Positions 7,024 through 15,002 of a stretch of DNA of 64,000 nt are shown here, piece after piece. A program made the translations under genes and the position numbers. The DNA comes from Afipia sp. OHSU_II-C1 (GTDB taxonomy: Bacteria > Pseudomonadota > Alphaproteobacteria > Rhizobiales > Xanthobacteraceae), in contig NZ_APJI01000023.1 in assembly GCF_000497575.1 (NCBI RefSeq), forward strand, positions 1 to 64,000. The letters run 5' to 3'. Below the pieces are notes generated by a model, which ran no database searches, was not told where the DNA came from, and worked only from the letters and a program-made list of their open reading frames with translations. Within the stretch, counting starts at the first letter, position 1; each line of letters begins with the position of its first letter.

Positions 7024-8325
7024 TCAGGCCGACTTGCGCAGTGCAGGCTCGGCCTCGAGCGGCGTCGCGTCGAACACCGCGTAGCCGTTCTTGCCGTCCT
7101 TCTTGGCGGTATAGAGCGCCCGGTCGGCCGCGGCCAGGAGACGCTCGGCCTGCAAGCCGATCTCGGGCCGCCACTGCGCGACGCCGATCGACGCGGACAG
7201 CGCCAGCGGCGCGCCGTTCCACTGCACCGTCTCGCCCTGGCAGGCTTCCAGCACATGGCGGGCGACCATCGCCCCCTCGCGCAGCGTGGTTGCAGGCAGC
7301 ACCACGCAGAATTCGTCGCCGCCCATCCGGGCCAGCAGATCGCCGGTGCGCAGCCGGCTGCATGCGGCGCGGGTGAACAGCCGCAGGCACTCGTCGCCGG
7401 CGGCATGGCCATGGCCGTCGTTGATATCCTTGAAGCCGTCGAGATCGATCATCAGCAGCGCGAACACCTCGCCGCTGCGGCCGGAGCGTGCGCATTCCTC
7501 GTCGAGCCGCGCCAGCAGCTGGCGGCGGTTGGCGGCGCCGGTGAGATCGTCGAACAGCGCCAGATCCGCGACTTCGGCGCGCAGCCGGTCGATCGCCATC
7601 AGCAGGAAGCCGAAATTCCACATCATCGAGAGGAACACCAGCCCCAGGATCAGCACCGCCTGAAACTGGTTGAAGTCGATCAGCGAGATGGGGCCGCCGA
7701 CATGCAGCAGCGCCGCGATGGAGCGCGCGACATACACCCCGATCATCAGGATCGCGATGTAGCCTGACATCCGTGCGCCGGGATGAATGGTGCCGTTCTT
7801 GCGGGACAACAACAGCGGCAGCGTTGTCGCGATCGGCACGGCCTGACAGGCCGAGTAGATCACGATGCGCATCGCCATGTTGTCCTGCCAGATGAAGTAC
7901 GCCAGGCCGAAGAAATTGATCCCGACCATTGCAAACGTGAAACGCCACGACACCGGAACGCCGTAGAAGCGCCGGATGCCCATCGAGGCCAGACAGATCG
8001 CCAGAATCAGGATCGAGCCGCCGATCAGCAGCGGAATGAGAAGCAGTGTCTTGGCTTCCGGATCGATGAAGCTGCGGGTCATTGCCACAGCGGCGCCGAG
8101 CGCGGCGACCAGCGCGCCGCCGGTCCAGAACCGCGCGGCATCGAGATTGGGATAGCTGCGGACGACGTAGACCCACACCGTCCCGATGGCGACGAAGTTG
8201 ACGATGAAAACGATCCAGAGTGTCGGGACGCTCAGCATGAGCAGGCCCAGGGTGCGCGGTGACCCGCGTCTTGTGCCCTGTCTCTCTGATCGATAGCCGC
8301 CCGATGCATGAACCTGCTCCTCCAT
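7024..8325 (-). CDS. Membrane-bound diguanylate cyclase (GGDEF)
   Basis: 433 residues. The N-terminal ~250 residues hold about seven hydrophobic helices (for example LWIVFIVNFVAIGTVWVYVV and YIAILMIGVYVARSIAALL), an integral-membrane sensor domain. The C-terminal GGDEF domain starts at LALFDDLTGAANRR and keeps the active site GGDEF at residues 335-339. An RxxD inhibitory site (RTGD) lies five residues before it, so it should make cyclic di-GMP from two GTP and be product-inhibited. No EAL domain. Start could also be the ATG at 8238; GGAGGAG near 8325 belongs to the coding sequence itself, so the start is not settled. Confidence 0.9.
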   Translation of the reverse strand: MEEQVHASGGYRSERQGTRRGSPRTLGLLMLSVPTLWIVFIVNFVAIGTVWVYVVRSYPNLDAARFWTGGALVAALGAAVAMTRSFIDPEAKTLLLIPLLIGGSILILAICLASMGIRRFYGVPVSWRFTFAMVGINFFGLAYFIWQDNMAMRIVIYSACQAVPIATTLPLLLSRKNGTIHPGARMSGYIAILMIGVYVARSIAALLHVGGPISLIDFNQFQAVLILGLVFLSMMWNFGFLLMAIDRLRAEVADLALFDDLTGAANRRQLLARLDEECARSGRSGEVFALLMIDLDGFKDINDGHGHAAGDECLRLFTRAACSRLRTGDLLARMGGDEFCVVLPATTLREGAMVARHVLEACQGETVQWNGAPLALSASIGVAQWRPEIGLQAERLLAAADRALYTAKKDGKNGYAVFDATPLEAEPALRKSA

Positions 8326-8707
8326 CCCGCAAGTGCAGGATCCGCCTCCCCCGAAGCCGGATGCATCCTTGCAGGGGCGGCCTTAACGGAGTCTGACCTG
8401 ATCGGGTAAAACCGCGCCGTGGTTGTGAATTGATGAAGAACGAGGACGCGCGCCCAAACGAAAGCCGATCAGGCGCACGCACAGGCAATCGCGAAAGCAA
8501 AACGAAAGGCTTTGCTTGTTGTTAACCCTGCACGCCGGACTGTCATCCACAGGAAAAAGCGCGGGCGATGTCACCAAGTCGGCACATTGTTGAAAAACAG
8601 GCGACAAATTTCAGCGAATCGGTTCGGATCGGATTTGAGGCTGTGCACTGGCCTATCGCCGAGCATGCCTCGTGACGTTGACGTCAACTCGAACCCATGA
8701 GGATGCC
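8326..8707. other. 382-base stretch without a recognisable gene
   Basis: I see no convincing coding sequence on either strand; short open frames here have no family features. It should contain the promoter of the cyclase gene (minus) and of the lysine-rich microgene (plus). A 12-base perfect palindrome GTTGACGTCAAC at 8677-8688 lies 20 bases before the microgene ATG and could be an operator. Confidence 0.5.
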
Positions 8708-8785
8708 ATGGCGAAGAAAGCCAAGAAGGCGAAGAAGGCAGCGAAGAAGACAGTGAAGAAGGCCAAGAAGGCCAAGAAGAAGTAG
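8708..8785 (+). CDS. 25-residue Lys/Ala repeat microprotein
   Basis: MAKKAKKAKKAAKKTVKKAK then KAKKK and TAG. Fifteen lysines and seven alanines in KKA repeats resemble the C-terminal tails of histone H1-like bacterial proteins such as AlgP or Hc1, so nucleic-acid binding is a reasonable guess. AGG sits 7-9 bases before the ATG. The sequence is simple enough that translation is not certain, but the codons (AAG, GCC/GCG) match the genome's preferred usage and the frame ends cleanly. Compare the lysine-rich gene at 6771-6884. Confidence 0.5.
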   Translation: MAKKAKKAKKAAKKTVKKAKKAKKK

Positions 8786-9115
8786 TTTTATTAATTTGAA
8801 GTGGCTCGGGCGGAGTCGCTTCGCCCGAGCTGCCGGTTCAGGCGGCTTGTCAACTCATCCGCCAGACCGAAGGCCCGCGCATCGGCGCCCGGCACCTCTT
8901 TCTTCGAGAGATTTCCCGCCCCCCGGCGGCACTTGAACCCTCCAACCGATCCCGATAAGACAGCCGCGTGCTCATCGCGCCGTAAGCGTCTCACGTCAGG
9001 CAACGCATTCAACTGAGGCCGACCGGCCCGGAGGGATGCCATGACCCGCAGGACGCCTGTCTTACCGTCATCGCCGTCTTCCGCGATCGGCCGGCCGCTT
9101 CCAAAGAGTGATCTG
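8786..9115. other. 330-base stretch, hairpin but no convincing gene
   Basis: A perfect 9-base inverted repeat GCTCGGGCG / CGCCCGAGC lies at 8804-8812 and 8822-8830, 18 bases after the microgene stop, but no T run follows it, so it is a weak terminator candidate. The remainder holds no gene I can support. A minus-strand open frame here has no family match that I recognise. Confidence 0.45.
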
Positions 9116-9385
9116 ATGAAAACGCTTTCCCGACCGCAACGCCGCGGCAAATTGCCCGCGCGCTATGCATCCATCGTCATGCCGCTGGTGCTGTCGGTGC
9201 TGATGACCTTCGTCGTCTCTGCCATTTCGACGCTAAAGAGTCTCGGCTTCACACAGGAATTCCTCGCCACCTGGCCCGCAGCATGGGCGATCTCATGGGT
9301 GGTGGCATTCCCGACCCTGCTCGCGGTGCTGCCGCTGGTGCGGCGGATCGTGGCGCTGGTGGTCGCACCGCCGCCATCGAACTGA
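9116..9385 (+). CDS. DUF2798 small membrane protein
   Basis: 89 residues from ATG 9116 (MKTLSRPQRRGKLPARYASI). Two hydrophobic helices, VMPLVLSVLMTFVVSAIS at about 22-39 and WAISWVVAFPTLLAVLPLV at about 57-75, are joined by a short loop with LGF..FLATWPAAW. This spacing, with the conserved MPL..S..MT...S and AW..SW..AFP, is the DUF2798 pattern, whose function is unknown. The upstream AAAGAG is a modest ribosome site. A strong terminator follows at 9391-9420. Confidence 0.85.
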   Translation: MKTLSRPQRRGKLPARYASIVMPLVLSVLMTFVVSAISTLKSLGFTQEFLATWPAAWAISWVVAFPTLLAVLPLVRRIVALVVAPPPSN

Positions 9386-9390
9386 CAGCG

Positions 9391-9420
9391 GAAGGGCGGC
9401 CCTCGCGCCGCCCTTCTTTC
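9391..9420 (+). terminator. Rho-independent terminator after the DUF2798 gene
   Basis: Perfect 10-base stem GAAGGGCGGC / GCCGCCCTTC with loop CCTCGC, followed by TTTC. Confidence 0.8.
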
Positions 9421-9482
9421 CAACGGATTTCCTCGAACGCTGCACGCCTCCGGCTGCGACCACGCGCCGCAACACTTAGGCA

Positions 9483-9526
9483 TTGACCTAACTTTTAACA
9501 TCCCTATAGTTAGTAATATGACTAAC
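9483..9526 (+). promoter_or_regulatory. Compact promoter and operator of the arsR-type gene
   Basis: TTGACC at 9483-9488 and TATAGT at 9505-9510 are separated by 16 bases. An inverted repeat GTTAGT / ACTAAC (9509-9514 and 9521-9526) spans the expected start of transcription and the ATG at 9518. The -10 ends 7 bases before the ATG and there is no Shine-Dalgarno sequence, so a leaderless message repressed by its own product is likely. Confidence 0.6.
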
Positions 9527-9862
9527 CAACAAGATCGCCTCAACGACACGTTTCACGCGCTCGCCGATCCGACCCGGCGCGCGGTGCTGGCAAAACTGAC
9601 ATCCGGCCCTGCCACCGTCAGCGATCTCGCGCAGCCGTTCAGCATGGCGCTGCCGACATTTCTTCAGCATCTCAAGGTGCTGGAAGAATGCGGCCTCGTG
9701 AGATCGAAAAAAGTCGGCCGGGTACGGACCTGCCAGCTCAAGCCCAAACCGCTCGAAGAGGCGCAAGACTGGCTCGGCACACAGCACACGCTCTGGACCA
9801 AAAGGCTCGACCAGCTCGACGACTACCTGAGACACCTCAACGCCACGGAGAACCGAAAGTGA
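9518..9862 (+). CDS. ArsR-family winged-helix repressor
   Basis: 114 residues. The winged-helix core ([59 protein letters not shown]) is that of ArsR-like regulators of the PadR/SdpR-like subgroup that precede SRPBCC genes; no ArsR-type metal cysteine pair (CxC) is present. The C-terminal [15 protein letters not shown] is a dimer helix. Its stop overlaps the GTG start of the SRPBCC gene (GTGA at 9859-9862). The inverted repeat over its start codon suggests autorepression. Confidence 0.88.
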   Translation: MTNQQDRLNDTFHALADPTRRAVLAKLTSGPATVSDLAQPFSMALPTFLQHLKVLEECGLVRSKKVGRVRTCQLKPKPLEEAQDWLGTQHTLWTKRLDQLDDYLRHLNATENRK

Positions 9863-10332
9863 CAGCGTACCCTATCGACCCCAAGCTCGACCTGATCCTC
9901 GAACGCAACATCGATGTGCCCGTCGAACTGGTCTGGAAAGCATGGACCGAACCCAAGCACCTGATGCAGTGGTTCACGCCCGCCCCGTGGAAGACGGTGG
10001 ACTGCGAAATCGACCTGCGCCCCGGCGGCATTTTCCGCACCGTGATGCGTTCACCCGAAGGGCAGGACATGAACAACATCGGCTGCTGTCTCGAGGTCGT
10101 GCATCACCGCAAGCTGGTCTTCACCGACGCGCTGCTGCCGGGCTTCCGCCCGCGCGACGACGGATTTTTCACCGGCGTCGTCCTGATGGAGCCGGCCAAG
10201 GGCGGTTCCAAATATATCGCCTGTGCGATTCACAAGGATGAAGCCGGCCGCAAGACCCACGAGGAGATGGGTTTCCACTCGGGCTGGGGCACGGCGCTCG
10301 ATCAGCTTGTCGCCTACGCCAAGACGATGTGA
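9859..10332 (+). CDS. SRPBCC (AHSA1-like) domain protein
   Basis: 157 residues from GTG 9859, coupled to the repressor. The SRPBCC/Bet v1-like fold is recognised by [49 protein letters not shown] and a long C-terminal helix [20 protein letters not shown]. These proteins have a hydrophobic cavity that binds lipid-like or aromatic ligands; many in this position are uncharacterised. The ArsR-SRPBCC pair is a common cassette in soil bacteria and may be a ligand-responsive unit, but the ligand is unknown. Confidence 0.85.
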   Translation: MTAYPIDPKLDLILERNIDVPVELVWKAWTEPKHLMQWFTPAPWKTVDCEIDLRPGGIFRTVMRSPEGQDMNNIGCCLEVVHHRKLVFTDALLPGFRPRDDGFFTGVVLMEPAKGGSKYIACAIHKDEAGRKTHEEMGFHSGWGTALDQLVAYAKTM

Positions 10333-10351
10333 GCGCCGCGTACCGAACAGG

Positions 10352-10384
10352 AAAGGGCAGCATTCGTGCTGCTCTTTTTCTTTT
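10352..10384 (+). terminator. Rho-independent terminator after the SRPBCC gene
   Basis: Stem AAAGGGCAGCA / TGCTGCTCTTT (one G-T pair) closed by a TTCG tetraloop, then a T-rich tract. It ends the arsR-SRPBCC operon. Confidence 0.85.
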
Positions 10385-10511
10385 GGAGCTACCGCATCCG
10401 GAACTGCAGGTCCCCCGTAAGGATGACGGGCGCGCGTGAAGCGTGCCACAGAGAAGCACCGAAACAGGACATAGTCTGTGCCCGTCGCTACCCCTGACAG
10501 GAGCCACGGAT

Positions 10512-10967
10512 ATGACAGCCCTGTTGACCGCCATCGCGCTCTGGCTTTCCGCCAACTTCAACCTCCCGCCCCTGAACGAGCCGCCGAAAGTCGAACTCGT
10601 CTCCCAGGCCAGGATCATGGCCATCCGCTATCAGGCCTTCCGCGTGGAGCGGAGCCACGACATCAATGCCATGCCGCCTGTGTCAGATCCGCGCGACACC
10701 GTCGCCATCTATGACGACAGCAGCCGCACCATCTATCTCCCCTTGTCATGGACCGGCAGCACGGCGGCGGATCTGTCGGTGCTGGTGCACGAAATGGTGC
10801 ATCACCTTCAGAATATCGGCGGCATGAAATACGAGTGCCCGGCGGCGCGCGAACAACTTGCCTATCGCGCGCAGGACAAGTGGCTCGGCCTGTTCGGGCA
10901 GGATCTCGAGCATGCGTTCGAGATCGACCAGTTCACGCTGAAAGTCAGCACATCCTGCGGGTTCTAG
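10512..10967 (+). CDS. Putative zinc metallopeptidase-like protein (HExxH; DUF6647-like)
   Basis: 151 residues from ATG 10512 with AGGAG 9-13 bases upstream. It begins with a weak hydrophobic stretch (MTALLTAIALWLSANFNLP) that may be a signal or anchor. The sequence LSVLVHEMVHHLQNIGG contains the HExxH zinc motif (HEMVH), preceded by IYLPLSW and followed by CPAAREQLAYRAQDKWL, whose conserved Glu could be the third ligand. I recall this layout as DUF6647, but that name is from memory. Substrate unknown. Located tail-to-tail with a lytic transglycosylase gene. Confidence 0.7.
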   Translation: MTALLTAIALWLSANFNLPPLNEPPKVELVSQARIMAIRYQAFRVERSHDINAMPPVSDPRDTVAIYDDSSRTIYLPLSWTGSTAADLSVLVHEMVHHLQNIGGMKYECPAAREQLAYRAQDKWLGLFGQDLEHAFEIDQFTLKVSTSCGF

Positions 10968-10977
10968 ACAGCAGCGG

Positions 10978-11784
10978 TCACCGCCCCGCGAGGCGGTCGG
11001 CGAAATAGGCGATGGTCTTGCGATAGATCGTCGCCCTGTTCCACTCGCGCATCGCCTCGAAATTCGCGGAGCCTTCGTGATAGTCGGCGCCGCCGCGGAA
11101 GCCCGCGGTCTTGAGCAGGTTCGCCGTTGAGGCCAGCACGTCCGGAATGCTGTGACGCAGATCGACATGGCCGTTGCCGTCGAAGTCGACGCCGTACTTG
11201 ATGTAGGACGAAGGCAGGAACTGGGTCTGGCCGAGCTCGCCGGCATAGGCACCGATCAGATCACGCAGCGGCAGATCGCCGCGCTGGACGATCTTCAGCG
11301 CCGCCAGCAGTTCGCCCTGAAACAGTTCGGTGCGGCGGCAATCATGCGCCATGGTGGTGAGCGTGCGGATCACCGGCATCTTGCCGATGTCGCCCTTGCC
11401 GAAATCCGACTCCAGACCCCAGATCGCGACCACAATCTCCGGCGGCACGCCGAACCGCTGCTGGATGCGCGACAGCAGCGCGGCATGACGCTGCAGCATC
11501 GCCTTGCCGGTGTTGATTCGCCCCGGTCCCACACGGGTCGAAACATATTGCTCGAACGACTTGTTGAAGGTCCCGCGCTGGCGGCGATCGAACGACAGCA
11601 CTGCCGGGTCCTGCGTCACGCCCGCGAACGCCTGAGAAATAACGCTCTGCGAAATCCCCGCCGCGGCCGCCTCCTGCGACATCGCCGCGACGAAGGTCTG
11701 AAAATCGCCGCCACAGCGGGCGGCATTTGCGGGTGCTGTGAGGGAGAGCGCGGCGGCAATAACGGCGAGGCGAAGTCTGAACAT
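10978..11784 (-). CDS. Lytic murein transglycosylase (MltB-like)
   Basis: 268 residues from the second of two adjacent ATGs (11784); GGAG spacing favours it over 11787. A signal peptide (FRLRLAVIAAALSLTAPANA) is followed by the soluble-lytic-transglycosylase-2 domain: PPEIVVAIWGLESDFGKGDI holds the catalytic glutamate, followed by PVIRTLTTMAHDCRR, YAGELGQTQFLPSSY and YGVDFDGNGHVDL. The enzyme cleaves the MurNAc-GlcNAc bond of peptidoglycan to give 1,6-anhydro ends in the periplasm. No lipobox cysteine is at the cleavage site, so it should be soluble. No peptidoglycan-binding repeat is attached at the C-terminus, unlike longer homologues. Confidence 0.9.
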   Translation of the reverse strand: MFRLRLAVIAAALSLTAPANAARCGGDFQTFVAAMSQEAAAAGISQSVISQAFAGVTQDPAVLSFDRRQRGTFNKSFEQYVSTRVGPGRINTGKAMLQRHAALLSRIQQRFGVPPEIVVAIWGLESDFGKGDIGKMPVIRTLTTMAHDCRRTELFQGELLAALKIVQRGDLPLRDLIGAYAGELGQTQFLPSSYIKYGVDFDGNGHVDLRHSIPDVLASTANLLKTAGFRGGADYHEGSANFEAMREWNRATIYRKTIAYFADRLAGR

Positions 11785-11893
11785 CATGAACTCCGTTTCA
11801 ATATGGCCGCGAGTCTACACATCATGGCCGGACTTGTCCCGGCCCGCCGCGCCTGAGTTTGATTGCTTTTTAACGACCGGCGGACGTCCACCC

Positions 11894-12805
11894 TTACTTC
11901 GGCATCCCCTTCAAAAACGCCCGCAGCACCGCGACGGAATTTTCCGACGCCAGCTTCTCGAAGGTCTGCATCTCGTTCTCGCCAGCGCCGCCGCCGGCGA
12001 GGTCCGACAGCGAGCGGAACCCGAGGAACGGCACCGCGTTGGTGGTCGCCACATGGGCGACCGCGGCGCTTTCCATGTCCAGCACCTGCGCCTTGAAGGT
12101 GTCGAACGCCCAGGTCCGGAACGCGGCGTTGTCGACAAAGGCGGTGCCGGACACGCCGTTGCCGCCCACCACCACCTTGGGCGGATGCACCAGACACGCC
12201 GCCTCGATGCAACGCTTGAGTTCGACGCCTGATGTGGAGGTACGCGCGATCTTGAACAGATTCGCATCCACCGGAATCCAGAACTGCCGCTCGGCCTTGT
12301 CGATGCCATCGCGCGGCACCCGCACGCCGCGCGCGAAAATCATCCCGTAGTTCGGAAATTCCTGCTTCGACCACGACGGCAGTTGAAAGCCCTGCGGGGT
12401 CTCGCGCGCGAGAACCGTTTCAAGATATTGCCCCCATTGCTGCGACACCACGACGTCGCCGATGTTGAGCGAGGGATCGACCCCGCCCGCGATGCCGGAA
12501 AACAGGATGGAGCGCAGATTGAAGCGATCGATCGCCATCTGCGCCGTCATCGCGGCGTTCACCATCGAGACGCCGGAGAGCACGAGCACGACGTCGTGGC
12601 CCTCGACACGGCCGGTGACGAAATCGACGCCCTTTTCCCTGTGCGAGACCGGCTGCTCGACAATCGCCAGCAGCGCCTTCCATTCCGGCTCGAAGGCGGA
12701 GAACAGCGCGATGCGCGGCGCGGTGTCGATCGGCCGGCTGGCCGCGCGGGCAGAAACAGGCATGAGGGCGAGAAGCGAGATCAGAAGCAGGCGCAGGACA
12801 GGCAT
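11894..12805 (-). CDS. Exported nucleosidase/nucleoside phosphorylase-family protein (MTA/SAH nucleosidase-like)
   Basis: 303 residues from ATG 12805. Residues 1-22 form a signal peptide (MPVLRLLLISLLALMPVSAR). The rest is a PNP/UDP-phosphorylase fold: RIALFSAFEPEWKALLAIVE, VLVLSGVSMVNAAM, ILFSGIAGGVDPSLNIGDVV, and near the end VLDMESAAVAHVATTNAVPF with GFRSLSDLAGG. The ME pair and the SD aspartate are the substrate and catalytic residues of methylthioadenosine/S-adenosylhomocysteine nucleosidases. Cytoplasmic enzymes of this family lack signals, so this copy probably acts in the periplasm on scavenged nucleosides. The exact substrate cannot be told. Confidence 0.82.
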   Translation of the reverse strand: MPVLRLLLISLLALMPVSARAASRPIDTAPRIALFSAFEPEWKALLAIVEQPVSHREKGVDFVTGRVEGHDVVLVLSGVSMVNAAMTAQMAIDRFNLRSILFSGIAGGVDPSLNIGDVVVSQQWGQYLETVLARETPQGFQLPSWSKQEFPNYGMIFARGVRVPRDGIDKAERQFWIPVDANLFKIARTSTSGVELKRCIEAACLVHPPKVVVGGNGVSGTAFVDNAAFRTWAFDTFKAQVLDMESAAVAHVATTNAVPFLGFRSLSDLAGGGAGENEMQTFEKLASENSVAVLRAFLKGMPK

Positions 12806-12986
12806 CGGGCTACCGCATTGATGACAACGATCCGACATTATCCAAGATGCGCGCACTCTGCTACGCTTCACATAGATTTGCTGCGCCGATATGCGGCGCG
12901 CGACACAATCGCGCTCACAAACGAATCTAAATTAAAAGCCGCGCTGTTTCATCTCGCCCGTGCCCGCAGAATCCCGGAGAAGCCAC

Positions 12987-13841
12987 GTGTCCCATCCCGC
13001 CCTCGCTCCGAATGCCGTCGCCGTCATCACCGGCGGCGCCTCCGGCATCGGCCTTGCCGCCGCAAACCATTTCGCCAGGCTCGGTCTGAAAGTCTGCATC
13101 GCCGATCACGACGCCGACAGGCTGTCGCGCGCAGCCGAACTGCTGACCTATGTCGCGCCCGGCGGCAGCGAGAACATCATGTCGCTTGCGGTCGACGTCA
13201 GTCATCGCGACCAGATCGAAAAACTTGAAGCCGCCGTGCTCGGGCGGTTCGGCGGCACCGACGTGCTGATGAACAATGCCGGCATCCAGCCGGGCAGCGC
13301 GATGTTCGGACCGCTCGATGCCTGGCAGCGCGTGCTCGGCGTGAACCTGTGGGGCATCGTCAACGGCACGCAGGTGTTCGCGCCCGGCATGATCGCGCGC
13401 AGGCGGCCGGGGCTGATCATCAACACCGGATCGAAGCAGGGCATCACCACGCCGCCGGGCGATCCGGCCTACAACGTCGCGAAAGCCGGCGTGAAGGCGT
13501 TCACCGAGGCATTGCAGCACGAACTGCGCAACACGCCGGATTGCCGGATCAGCGCGCATCTGCTGATCCCCGGCTTCGTATTCACCGGCCTCACCTCGCG
13601 CGGGCGCACGGAAAAGCCCGCGGGCGCGTGGACCGCGGAGCAGACGGTGGACTTCATGATCGAGAGTCTCGCGCGCGGCGATTTCTACATTCTCTGCCCC
13701 GACAACGACGTGCCGCGCGCGCTCGACGAAAAGCGCATCCTCTGGGCCGCCGGCGATATCACCGAGAACCGGCCGCCGCTGTCGCGCTGGCATCCGGATT
13801 ATGCGGAGGCGTTCAAGCGGTTCGTGGACGGTGTGAAGTAA
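12987..13841 (+). CDS. Short-chain dehydrogenase/reductase
   Basis: 284 residues from GTG 12987 with GGAGA 7-12 bases upstream. Classical SDR motifs appear in order: cofactor loop TGGASGIG, NNAG, the Ser of INTGSKQG and the YNVAK active site (YxxxK), then PGFVFTGL. The residue after strand 2 is Asp (CIADHDADR), which favours NAD(H) over NADP(H). Substrate unknown. The gene ends 10 bases before a palindromic repeat that fills the gap to mbfA. Confidence 0.9.
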   Translation: MSHPALAPNAVAVITGGASGIGLAAANHFARLGLKVCIADHDADRLSRAAELLTYVAPGGSENIMSLAVDVSHRDQIEKLEAAVLGRFGGTDVLMNNAGIQPGSAMFGPLDAWQRVLGVNLWGIVNGTQVFAPGMIARRRPGLIINTGSKQGITTPPGDPAYNVAKAGVKAFTEALQHELRNTPDCRISAHLLIPGFVFTGLTSRGRTEKPAGAWTAEQTVDFMIESLARGDFYILCPDNDVPRALDEKRILWAAGDITENRPPLSRWHPDYAEAFKRFVDGVK

Positions 13842-13850
13842 ACGCCGCTC

Positions 13851-14015
13851 GTGGAGTGGATTTGACATTCGCTACGCTGCCAACAGCAAGCCTGCAAAGC
13901 GAATGTCAAATCCAGAACTCCACTAGCAGTTCATATTTGCTAGTGGGCTGTCGATTCTAACATTCGCAAGAATGCCTGCTGAAATGGGATGCGAATGTTA
14001 GAATCGGACCACTAG
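13851..14015. repeat. Composite palindromic repeat, two long hairpins with a shared joint
   Basis: First hairpin: GTGGAGT plus GGATTTGACATTCGCT (13851-13873) pairs with AGCGAATGTCAAATCC (13898-13913) and ACTCCAC (13917-13923). Second: CTAGTGG (13940-13946) and GATTCTAACATTCGCA (13953-13968) pair with TGCGAATGTTAGAATC (13990-14005) and CCACTAG (14009-14015). A middle palindrome CCACTAGCA / TGCTAGTGG (13920-13928, 13938-13946) joins them. The unit fills the gap between two convergent genes. Similar elements are, from memory, repeated in Rhodopseudomonas/Bradyrhizobium genomes. Confidence 0.85.
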
Positions 14016-14989
14016 GCGTTGCCGATGAAAATGCCGGCGGCGAGAACCAGCGCGCCGCCGAGCACCACCTGAAACGCCGCGCGCAGGAACGGCGTTTCCA
14101 TATAGCGGTTCTGAATCCATGCGATGGCCCACAGCTCGCAGAACACGACGATGCCCGCGATCGCCGTCGCGGTCCAGAACTGCGGGATCAGATAGGGCAG
14201 CGCGTGGCCGAGACCGCCGACCGTGGTCATCAGCCCCGACGCGAGGCCCCGTTTCAGCGGCGATCCGCGCCCGGAGATGACGCCGTCATCATGCGCGGCT
14301 TCGGTGAATCCCATCGAAATGCCGGCCCCCACCGACGCCGCGAGGCCGACGGTGAATGTGGTCGATGTCGATTGCGTCGCGAACGCCGTGGCGAAGATCG
14401 GCGCCAGCGTCGACACCGAACCGTCCATCAGGCCCGCGAGGCCCGGCTGCACCCATGTCAGCACGAACTGACGCCGCGCCTTGTGGTCCTCCTCGTCGCG
14501 CGCGCCGCCCGTCAGCGTCGTGACCTGAAGCTCTTCTGCGCGATGTTCGTGCTGACGCTCGGCGGCGGCGAGATCGCCGAGCAGCTTGCGCGTGTCGGGA
14601 TCGGTCGAGGCCTGCGCCGCGCGGACATAGAAATTCGCCGCGTCGTCCTCCATCCGCTCGGCCTCGGCGCGGATGCGCTCAAGGCCAAGATTTTCCACCA
14701 GCCAGATCGGCCGGCGCGAATAGTAACCCGCCACATGCTCGCGCCGGATCAGCGGGATCACCTGGCCGAAACGCTTCTTGAAACGGTCGATCAGCAGCTG
14801 GCGATGGCCGTCTTCCTCCGCCGCCATCTCGTCGAACATCGCCGCCGTCGCCGGATACTGCGACCGCAACTGTTCGGCATAGGTCGCGTAGATGCGCGCA
14901 TCGTCCTCTTCCGACGAGATGGCGAGCGCCAGCACCTCGGCCTCGGACAGATCGCTGAACTGCCGCCGCGCGGCGAAGCCCTGAAACAT
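14012..14989 (-). CDS. mbfA: Membrane-bound ferritin MbfA, iron exporter
   Basis: 325 residues from ATG 14989 (an upstream TTG is not needed). The N-terminal half (residues ~12-165) is a ferritin-like four-helix domain with di-iron ligands: ISSEEDDARIYATYAEQL, EMAAEEDGHRQLL (ExxH), ERMEDDAANFY and AAAERQHEHRAEE. The C-terminal half is a VIT1/CCC1-type membrane domain (PGLAGLMDGSVSTLAPIFAT, GAGISMGFTEAAHD, and three more helices). This fusion is MbfA, shown in Bradyrhizobium japonicum and Agrobacterium to export iron and to be repressed by Irr under low iron. An ICE motif lies just upstream (15003-15019). The stop codon is supplied by the palindromic repeat. Confidence 0.9.
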   Translation of the reverse strand: MFQGFAARRQFSDLSEAEVLALAISSEEDDARIYATYAEQLRSQYPATAAMFDEMAAEEDGHRQLLIDRFKKRFGQVIPLIRREHVAGYYSRRPIWLVENLGLERIRAEAERMEDDAANFYVRAAQASTDPDTRKLLGDLAAAERQHEHRAEELQVTTLTGGARDEEDHKARRQFVLTWVQPGLAGLMDGSVSTLAPIFATAFATQSTSTTFTVGLAASVGAGISMGFTEAAHDDGVISGRGSPLKRGLASGLMTTVGGLGHALPYLIPQFWTATAIAGIVVFCELWAIAWIQNRYMETPFLRAAFQVVLGGALVLAAGIFIGNA

Positions 14990-15002
14990 GGCCAAAACTC
15001 AA

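Noticed and set aside
8791-9150. Minus-strand frame of 119 codons between the Lys-rich gene and DUF2798
   Set aside because: It includes a hairpin and has no consistent family pattern; weak likeness to a protease tail (GLADEL) is not enough.
12383-13228. Plus-strand frame covering the nucleosidase gene and the start of the SDR gene
   Set aside because: Arg/His-rich shadow of the minus-strand nucleosidase; the SDR start at 12987 is in another frame.
13851-14015. Repeated hairpins considered as a CRISPR array
   Set aside because: Only two units with unlike spacers and large internal palindromes, no cas genes; it is an interspersed repeat.
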